DNA of 25,212 bases from Chara braunii (taxonomy: Eukaryota > Streptophyta > Charophyceae > Charales > Characeae): assembly GCA_003427395.1 (NCBI GenBank), contig BFEA01000438.1:1148404-1173615 (forward strand), read 5' to 3'. Made by a program: the position numbers and the translations under genes. The notes beneath the pieces are model-generated. The model ran no database searches, had not been told where the DNA came from, and saw only the letters and a list, made by a program, of their open reading frames with translations. Below, one piece after another: positions 19,086 to 25,212 of this stretch. Each line of letters opens with the position of its first letter. The first letter of the stretch is position 1.

Positions 19086-21258
19086 TCCTAAGGAAAGGTC
19101 AATTAAAATCCTGGAAATTTCTCTATCAGCAGAAGGGAAACCAACGACAAATGATAGAACCATTATGCAAAGTGTTCATGCCAAATTGGAATTATGGAAA
19201 AACAAACTCACGCCTATCATTGGTCGATCTTTAGTAATCAATAATATTATCCTGGCATCAGCCTGGTACAAATCTTCAATATAGGCATTAGACGAACCAT
19301 CAACAAAATCCTTCCAACAACTGCTTAGAGCCTTCCTATGAAGAGGTAACCACGATCTCAAGAATGTAATTAGCAGAGTAGTCTGAACATCCATCATACA
19401 ACCCAAGGCAAAAGGGGGACTGGGAATCATTGATCCTTCTACTTAGACAATGACACTATCCATGCAATGGGTTAAAAGGCTCCTTTTCAATCCACAGACT
19501 TCATGAACTGCTTTGGCATGAGAACAAATTAGAAGACTAGCATCCAACACTGAAAGAGAAGTTGATCCAGCATTATGGTTAGGAAACAGGGCATGGACGA
19601 TTCCAAGGACCATACAAAGGAATTATACCGCCCATGATCTTACAGATAGGGAGGAGGCAAGACGGGACATAAGTAAAGATCCATTCTGGATAAACATTCT
19701 CAAAACCTGGAGAAAAATTCCCTTGCCTGACAAGCAACACCTAAATAGGTGGGAAGAGATTGTCAGACAACCACTCTTTAACAATGACAGGATCAAGGAC
19801 TCTCAAGGTTATACTCTACATTGCATGGAGAGCCCTTGGAAGGGTTGGATAAAAAAAGGAATAATTAGAGTCAAAGATATTTGGGATGAAACAACTAGAG
19901 ATTGGGTTCCCCCTGAAACCCTGCACAATAAACTTAAATATTGTCACCACGTGAGTGAAAGTCTAGACAGGATCATAGACTTAATTCCTCTACATTGGAT
20001 TCAGATCCTTAAAAAAGGAAAGTCATTGCAGGAAAGCGATTGAGTGGGAATAAGGAATCACCCCCAGCTAGTTGGAAACATCCTTATCCCTCCCACCCAG
20101 GATTCATTAACACTCACATGTTTATACCTCCTAAAGGAGGACAACTCAGTAATTCACCCCCCTGAAAATAAGACTGAATGGATTCCAAAAAACCAAATGT
20201 TCAGAGTTAGAGTACTCCAAAAAGATTCATCATCTTGGCTGACCTTTAGACCAGAGGTCGACATAGCGGATCTTCCTATAGACCCAACAGGCTGGACATG
20301 GAGGGCAAACAACAAAAAAGGGAGAAACTTCACTCGTTCCCTACATTCCCTATCAGTCAAATCAACCTATCGGATGCTCAGACCTGCAATCAACCTCAAA
20401 GACAAAGTAGTAACAAGATGGATGAATCAACTAAATGTAAGTAAGGAAGACGTGAGGCTAGTTCGCTGGTTCAAAGAAATAAAAATAAATCCATCTAAGA
20501 TTGCCTCGCTGCAGTGGCAAATAGAACACCGTTGCCTTCCCACTAATGATTGGTTGATTAGTAGGTCCTCTCTGGAGAAGAAAGGGTTGGCAGAACCTTG
20601 GTGTAAACTTTGTAAATCAGCTTTCCCCAGTAGAAAGATCCTGGAAACTATAGAACACATCTTTCTGGCATGCCCTGGTTCCATCTGGCTATGGAGATGG
20701 TGGGACCGCATATGGGGTCAGCTGGAAACATCCCAACCTTGGCCATGGGGTTGGAAAGTAATCCTGCTAGATGTCTGGTCTCTGGAACAAACGGACAATT
20801 TTACTCAGAACCTATTTACAATTCGAAGAAGAGCAATCCTCTGGGTAATTTGGCAAAGAAGATGCACCTATGAATGGGATAAAGTTAGACTTGATGGCCC
20901 AGAATTCACTGACAACATCAAACAACAAGTGCAGAGAGATATCCAGGTGCAATGGGATAAACTAAAAGACAAATTACAACACAACTCTTCAAAAACAGAC
21001 ATCCTTAAAGCAATCAAATCCTTCAACAGTGACTGGCTCGGGGGAGAAAAAGGGGGAAAGATTGGAAGGATTGTATGGAAGGGAGGGATAGGAGATGATG
21101 GGCAAAAAGTAAATAAAAACTATAAACTGTTGTTCAACAATTGGTCTGAAATAGATCCCTCCATTCCTTTTCGTCCTATGCTAGACTTCCCAAACCCCTT
21201 CCCCCAATCCCCTAACGCTATTGTCCCTTTGTCTTGGCATGGCCTGGATCTCCCATGA
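19075..21258 (+). pseudogene. LINE ORF2, C-terminal region with CCHC domain
   Basis: After the frameshift the post-RT region is recognisable (AKLELWKNKL near 19,180; GGLGIID near 19,415). It has stops at 19282 (TAG), 19339 (TGA), 19384 (TGA), 19444 (TAG), 19504 (TGA), 19519 (TGA) and 20041 (TGA). FL-stop-RG at 19339 and the stop before TSI at 19384 are Trp positions in related LINEs. From 20044 to 21258 a 404-residue frame is fully open. It carries a C-X2-C...H-X4-C cluster (Cys 20602 and 20611, His 20656, Cys 20671) in the WCKLC...EHIFLAC context, typical of the reverse-transcriptase zinc-binding domain of plant-type LINEs. Many Trp codons here are all TGG. The natural stop is TGA 21256-21258. 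Confidence 0.85.
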
Positions 21259-21292
21259 AAGTATAGTTTCCTAAAAGGGAACACTTGCTATA

Positions 21293-21404
21293 GTAAGAGT
21301 TAGGCACTATACCGAGCTAGGAGTCAAAGTTCTTCTTATCTGACGCCTTGCCATGGGTGAAGAAGCTCAAGCCTTCTCTCAGTTGATCATAATCAGATCT
21401 GTTC
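21293..21404 (+). repeat. 112-bp direct repeat, copy 1, ending at an adapter
   Basis: This stretch, GTAAGAGTTAGGCAC to CAGATCTGTTC, recurs at 21444-21555 with three differences in 112 bases. Copy 1 ends exactly where the 38-bp adapter junction starts, so the duplication is probably an assembly product. Confidence 0.95.
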
Positions 21405-21442
21405 CTGTCTCTTATACACATCTAGATGTGTATAAGAGACAG
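21405..21442. other. Nextera mate-pair junction adapter (artefact), copy 1
   Basis: The 19-bp Tn5 mosaic end CTGTCTCTTATACACATCT is followed directly by its reverse complement AGATGTGTATAAGAGACAG. That 38-bp palindrome is the circularisation junction of Illumina Nextera mate-pair libraries. It is library DNA left in the assembly and is not part of the genome. Confidence 0.97.
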
Positions 21443-21443
21443 C

Positions 21444-21555
21444 GTAAGAGTTAGGCACTATACCGAGCTAGGAGTCAAAGTTCTTCTTATCTGACGCCCT
21501 GCCACGGGTGAAGAAGCTCAAGCCTTCTCTCAGTTTATCATAATCAGATCTGTTC
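21444..21555 (+). repeat. 112-bp direct repeat, copy 2
   Basis: This begins one base after the first adapter and matches 21293-21404 at 109 of 112 positions. Past 21555 the sequence continues into material not seen after copy 1, as expected if copy 1 was cut off by the adapter. The three mismatches may be sequencing errors, alleles or different genomic copies. Confidence 0.93.
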
Positions 21556-21693
21556 ATAATGAAATTGGTTAGTTGTAGGAATAAAAGGGAGCCAGTGCGT
21601 TGAAGCAGGAATCTGGCGCTGAAAATAAGGTGAAGAGGCTCCCCTCCTACGGTTCTTTCTGATGTGTTATAATGAAACGTGAATGTATCATAA

Positions 21694-21731
21694 CTGTCTC
21701 TTATACACATCTAGATGTGTATAAGAGACAG
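21694..21731. other. Nextera mate-pair junction adapter (artefact), copy 2
   Basis: A second exact 38-bp head-to-head pair of Tn5 mosaic ends. The order and spacing of sequence on either side cannot be trusted, because a mate-pair junction joins the ends of a fragment several kilobases long. Confidence 0.97.
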
Positions 21732-21982
21732 CTACCATAGTGACTGACCTCTGAACTTCTAGAGTCCAGATTAGTTTCACCCATGAGTGCAGCTTGCCAT
21801 TAAAAATCCACTCAGATGATGTAACAGTCAACCCCTGGATGAGGGATTGACCTCTTCATGAGGTAATGTGGTCTCTCTATACATACCTCAAACCACCCGC
21901 TCACTGGGCCCTCCAAATTGAAAGGCAAAATGCTTTCCTTTTTTTTTTTGTTGGGGGGGGAGAGCGGAGGGGGGGTTACCTA

Positions 21983-22156
21983 GGGTGCAGTCATGATTTC
22001 TGTTTAAAAATCCACTTCAGGCATACCTTGAATACAACACATCCCCACCGGTCTCTAAAGGTACGTTGTATACACTCACGATTTTCCTCAGTTTGGCACA
22101 ACATTCACAAAATCGTGACTGAAGCGCATTTGCAAACAGAAACCATGACTGCACCC
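21983..22156. mobile_element. 174-bp MITE with terminal inverted repeats
   Basis: The left terminus (21980-22005, CTAGGGTGCAGTCATGATTT...) and right terminus (22134-22159) are reverse complements at 25 of 26 positions, and weaker complementarity extends inward by about 18 bases. Taking the terminal repeat as GGGTGCAGTCATG gives a TA dinucleotide at each end (21981-21982 and 22157-22158), the target duplication of Tc1/mariner-type elements; CTAG as a 4-bp duplication is an alternative. The interior has no transposase and contains a further small inverted pair (TCACGATTTT and AAAATCGTGA). It is non-autonomous. Confidence 0.85.
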
Positions 22157-22159
22157 TAG

Positions 22160-22882
22160 TTTTCCGTTCTATTTTTAAATAAAGGGCAATGGCCTTGAGA
22201 TATCATCATGAGACTGAACAGCCCCACGTAATTCGGGAATGTTGTTCATGTAGTTCTATCTGGACTCGAACTTAGGTCTCTATTTCAACCATTTGTGGGT
22301 GTACCAAAACTTAGCTAGGCCCGTGGGTAAGATCAAGTGTGGTATGTGCTCTGATCAGTTTAATATCTGGTCCGTAGTACATCGGGATATGAAAAAAGGG
22401 GTAACTAACGGCGTCGTTAGACAGTCCTTTGGAACGTGATTCCAAGGATTCCGTCGTCGTTGCACTTTGTTCTCAGAGCCGATTTTCAGGAAAACAAAGT
22501 GAAACCTGTCTGAGGATAAATCCTCGGGCTTCAAGGATTTCCCAGCCAAATCGTCCTCGGCCCCAAAGGACCTCGCGAGGTCCCTTGGAGCATAAGGATC
22601 TGCGATTGGCGGGGTGTCGGTGTGGAGCGTCAAAGGAAATATGTTGGTGGTAGGTGGTCCACTCGTGGTCCAGCAGCCGTATGATGGACATCCTGTGCCT
22701 TCTTCGTCGTGGGCGCCCGCTGTCCTGCAACGGCCTCCGAGTTTACCGTTGGTGGCGATTTGCGGCGTGACGTGTGGGTCGACTGGGCCATGTGTGTCAA
22801 TAGTGCGCATGGCGCATGCATTCGATATCGGACGGTTAGCAAAGTATGAAAGTGTCCTCTGTGTCATATAGATAACATTCCC
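22160..22882. other. No recognisable gene; one tRNA-like relic
   Basis: The complement of 22302-22317 (TAGCTAAGTTTTGGTA) and of 22262-22274 (TAAGTTCGAGTCC) resembles A and B boxes on the minus strand, but no cloverleaf is apparent. From 22,430 to 22,867 both strands have open frames, the longest being 170 residues on the minus strand from ATG 22867. None resembles a known family. It could be decayed upstream pol sequence of the adjoining gypsy element. Confidence 0.4.
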
Positions 22883-23237
22883 ATGGAAGCTCGATTTGAG
22901 GCCGCTGTAACTGATGGACCCGATTATGATGAGAAGTTCCGATGAGCAAAAGTCTGGATGGATAAAATCCTACTAACGAAGTTACCTGGCAGATCACTAG
23001 AGGGCCACACAAAACATGACAGACGTCGCACATCCGAGAGGGCTCGGGATTACTGACGGATCAACGACCATCTTGAGAAACGTAAAACGAACGGATCGGG
23101 ATTATGGTTGATGTTTCCACACCCGTTTCAACGGTACGATTGGACCCAATCCGCTCGCGAGGAACAGGCCACTCATTTCGAGAATCGAGATACGTGTCAC
23201 GGAAGGAACTATCATCTGAAATCGATGGTTCTGGTGA
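22883..23237 (+). pseudogene. Decayed Ty3/gypsy pol segment upstream of integrase
   Basis: A frame from ATG 22883 reads as charged protein-like sequence (MEARFEAAVTDG near the start; EEQATHFENRD near 23,170) and is interrupted by TGA codons near 22943 and 23054. It has the look of the linker between RNase H and integrase in gypsy elements, but no motif proves it. A one-base frame change near 23,235 leads into the clear integrase frame. Confidence 0.4.
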
Positions 23238-24347
23238 ATCTGGTTTAATATCCGTGAAGATGTTAGACACATTGTCTGTAACTGTCTAATCTGTGCCACA
23301 GATCGGGTGCCGATCCGCAGGCTGAACACTATAGTTCTGATAGAGGTAGAAGCCCCCTTCCAGTGCGTCGGCATGGATATGACAAATATTGACGTGCCAC
23401 CTGGCCCTAACCGTTGCGAATATTCTGTTATGCTGGTTTTAATTGATCATTTTTTTGAAAAATATAAAGGTTTATCCGTGCAAGACGAGAAAAGTATCGG
23501 AAATAGCAACCTACATCGATCGATTCCTCAATACCATCTAGATACATAAAAAATTATAACCGATAATGGATCGGAGTTTAAGGCTGAAGTAGAGTAATTG
23601 ATGACACGTAAAGGCATCACCCTCCGACACATTGCTCTGCATGTCTCCCAGTCCAATGGACTCGCAGAGAATACGAACCTCATTATTAAACCCGCCCTAC
23701 GCTGGAATCTAGCGGCTAATAACACATGTCCCTGGCCCGAGATAGAGCACCAAATCATTGGAATTCCCCGGACCAAGCCTCATGAATGCACTTGATTCAC
23801 CCCCTTCCAGCTATGGACCAACAGTATTCCCTGCGTCGTCAACCGAGATATCTCGGAAAATGTTGAGCCATGGGGAAAGGAAACTCGGGCGTCCTTTAAG
23901 GCTAAGGCCAAAAGGTACGCCGAATTAATGGAAAAGACAGTCCCTAGATTGACCCATAAAAGACAAAGGATGACCGAATTGGCCAACGGTAGACAGGTCC
24001 GCAGTTACGAGGTCCGAAACGGGAATGCGGACCCTCATATCCGATATAAATTGAGGGACCCAGTACAACTACGTAAATGTGCACGCGACCGGAAACTCAC
24101 TCCCAAGTTTTTTGGCGGCTTTCACATAGTGGAACTTGGTCCTAACGGGGTGCATACGGTGCGCATCACTCCGGAAACGGGCGCCAACCATAGCGTCCTT
24201 CCTATCGTTCGCCATATTTCTTATCTTCATCCTCTTCCCTCCCCTGATTCCCTCGCTCCATCCTCGTCTCTCTCTACTCGTGACAAAGATTTTGCCCTTC
24301 CTTCTTCTTCCTCATCTGATACCCTCTTCTCACAGCCACCGCCATGA
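23238..24347 (+). pseudogene. Ty3/gypsy integrase relic
   Basis: Integrase inserts the retroelement cDNA into the host genome. This single frame contains the end of the N-terminal zinc domain (DVRH...CLIC, with Cys at 23283 and 23292). The DDE core follows, with Asp in GMD (23376), Asp in ITDNGSEF (23562) and Glu in QSNGLAE (23667); 34 residues separate the last two. Next comes FTPFQL near 23,800, and the C-terminal domain RKLTPKFFGGFHIVE...HISYLHPL (about 24,090-24,235) before a Ser/Pro-rich tail. Stops at 23547 (TAA), 23595 (TAA) and 23793 (TGA) inactivate it. No chromodomain, LTR or primer-binding site was found. Confidence 0.85.
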
Positions 24348-25125
24348 GCTTCGCACTTGAACCGGTCATCTCTACTCAACTTCTTCAACCTTGATCGTCC
24401 CTACTATTTCTCCAAGTGATTCATCCGCGACTCAGTCCCGACCTACTACGATTCGCACAACTATTCAGCCGGCAAGCTAGGCATGCAGCAGTGGAAGTGA
24501 CGATGTCGACGAATCGTGGTTCACCGGTGATCCTGGTGGAAGCATCGGCGTTCTTGTGTTTCTCTCAGCCAGGGCAAAGTGATGTGACTATGATTGTCGT
24601 GTTCAACAACGATCTGTGCAACATAAACACTCAACGACACAACAACGTGATAGGGAGCCTCTACGAGTAGGGGCATGAACTGGTGACAGATTGGCGGCAG
24701 CGACTGGGTAGGCCAGACGATTAGGTGGTGGGTACGGAGTGTATCGACACCTTCTCTTTGCGATCTAGTATAATATCGGATCCGTCGTCCCCACTACTTT
24801 CTGCTCTTCGGCTTTTTCACCCTCCTCACCAAAGAATCGCCGCTCTACCTTCTCTCTCCCCTCTAATCTTCCAACTCTCTGGCCATCTTGGACCAATCGT
24901 CCACTCTCTCTTGAAATCCGTCAAATAGACATCCCTCGCTTTCGTCCTCGATATATTCATGACTGGGTTGGATCCGTGGCCACGAGCATGTTGTCGCGCG
25001 TTCAATGAACGCGCTTTTACCATTCATGTTTTGAACGCGGTGAACGCTCGTTCATTGAACGCGACTAAACACATTTGACTCGTTCGCGTAGGAGGTGTTT
25101 TTGGCGCGGGGGTGTGGGTTGGGGG

Positions 25126-25127
<2 letters not shown>
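24348..25127. other. Gene-free flank after the gypsy relic, with GAACGC palindromes
   Basis: Immediately downstream the plus strand is C/T-rich and could be the untranslated end of the gypsy element, but I could not find a long terminal repeat. Near the right end, GAACGC recurs four times, and a 9-bp-arm palindrome GCGCGTTCAATGAACGCGC sits at 24996-25014, with a smaller one, CGTTCATTGAACG, at 25049-25061. Confidence 0.45.
24996..25014. repeat. Perfect palindrome GCGCGTTCA-A-TGAACGCGC
   Basis: Nine-base arms surround one central base. A related shorter palindrome (25049-25061) and a direct TTGAACGCGG copy near 25031 lie within 50 bp, making a small cluster of similar inverted sites. Confidence 0.85.

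Positions 25128-25212
<85 letters not shown>
25128..25212. repeat. (GT)n microsatellite at the right edge
   Basis: An uninterrupted GT/TG array of 85 bases runs to the end of the window. As with the AG array at the left edge, the assembly may have ended because reads could not cross it. Confidence 0.98.

Larger units (their letters stand above)
12241..21258 (+). mobile_element. Nearly full-length non-LTR retrotransposon (LINE), inactive
   Basis: The order is leader, long ORF1 with zinc knuckle, then ORF2 with APE-type endonuclease, reverse transcriptase and C-terminal CCHC domain. This matches an L1-like LINE. In a live copy ORF1 would package the RNA, and ORF2 would nick target DNA and reverse-transcribe at the nick. 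The coding span of about 9.0 kb is long for a LINE, mainly because ORF1 takes about 4.4 kb. The copy is dead: ORF1 carries one stop and about four frameshifts, ORF2 sixteen stops and one frameshift. No poly-A tail or target duplication was found at the 3' end, where the sequence is disturbed by adapter insertions from 21,405. Confidence 0.92.

Noticed and set aside
16637-20043. Nuclear genetic code with TGA read as tryptophan
   Set aside because: ORF1 and the 20044-21258 frame use only TGG for tryptophan and the latter ends in TGA; TAA and TAG stops also occur in ORF2. Ordinary decay of a dead element is simpler.
21468-21710. 80-residue minus-strand ORF starting MCIRDS
   Set aside because: Its start lies in Nextera adapter sequence; it is an artefact and not a gene.
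22355-22867. 170-residue minus-strand ORF from ATG 22867
   Set aside because: It resembles no known protein, overlaps open frames on the other strand, and has low-information composition; not supported as a gene.

Overview
This window looks like eukaryotic nuclear DNA made almost entirely of transposable-element remains and simple or tandem repeats. There is no operon structure, no intact housekeeping gene and no CRISPR array. Both ends run into dinucleotide microsatellites, (AG)n at 1-50 and (GT)n at 25128-25212, so it may be one whole assembly contig. The LINE carries an endonuclease, a reverse transcriptase and a C-terminal Cys/His domain of the type common in plant LINEs. That makes a green-lineage host (land plant or charophyte alga) my best guess, but it is a guess.

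Layout. 1-1,600: microsatellite, an unidentified ATG-initiated ORF (656-1063) and non-coding sequence. 1,600-2,220: two tRNA-like Pol III promoter relics on the minus strand and a 116-bp tandem duplication. 2,850-3,230 and 4,300-6,240: degenerate GC-rich repeats and a duplicated AT-rich unit. 6,390-7,730: a 30-A tract and two further two-copy tandem duplications (about 142 and 264 bp). 8,940-9,145: a long imperfect hairpin. 9,740-11,900: inverted and direct repeats, with six ambiguous bases at 11,782-11,847.

12,241-21,258 is a nearly full-length LINE on the plus strand. Its first coding region is exceptionally long (about 4.4 kb, with a zinc knuckle and internal duplications) and is broken by frameshifts. 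The second encodes an APE-type endonuclease, a reverse transcriptase with an FADD box, and a C-terminal CCHC domain. It contains 16 in-frame stops, ten of them TGA, several exactly where related proteins carry tryptophan. The two regions decay in clearly different ways. In a live copy ORF1 would bind the element RNA, and ORF2 would nick DNA and copy that RNA at the nick.

21,293-21,731 holds a technical artefact: two exact 38-bp Nextera mate-pair junction adapters, one of them between two copies of a 112-bp sequence. 21,983-22,156 is a 174-bp MITE with TA target duplications. 22,883-24,347 is a decayed Ty3/gypsy pol fragment, mostly integrase, with its three catalytic acidic residues still readable.

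No cellular pathway or defence system is supported. The observations most worth following up are the adapter artefact, the very long LINE ORF1, the tryptophan-biased TGA stops, the MITE and the hairpin.
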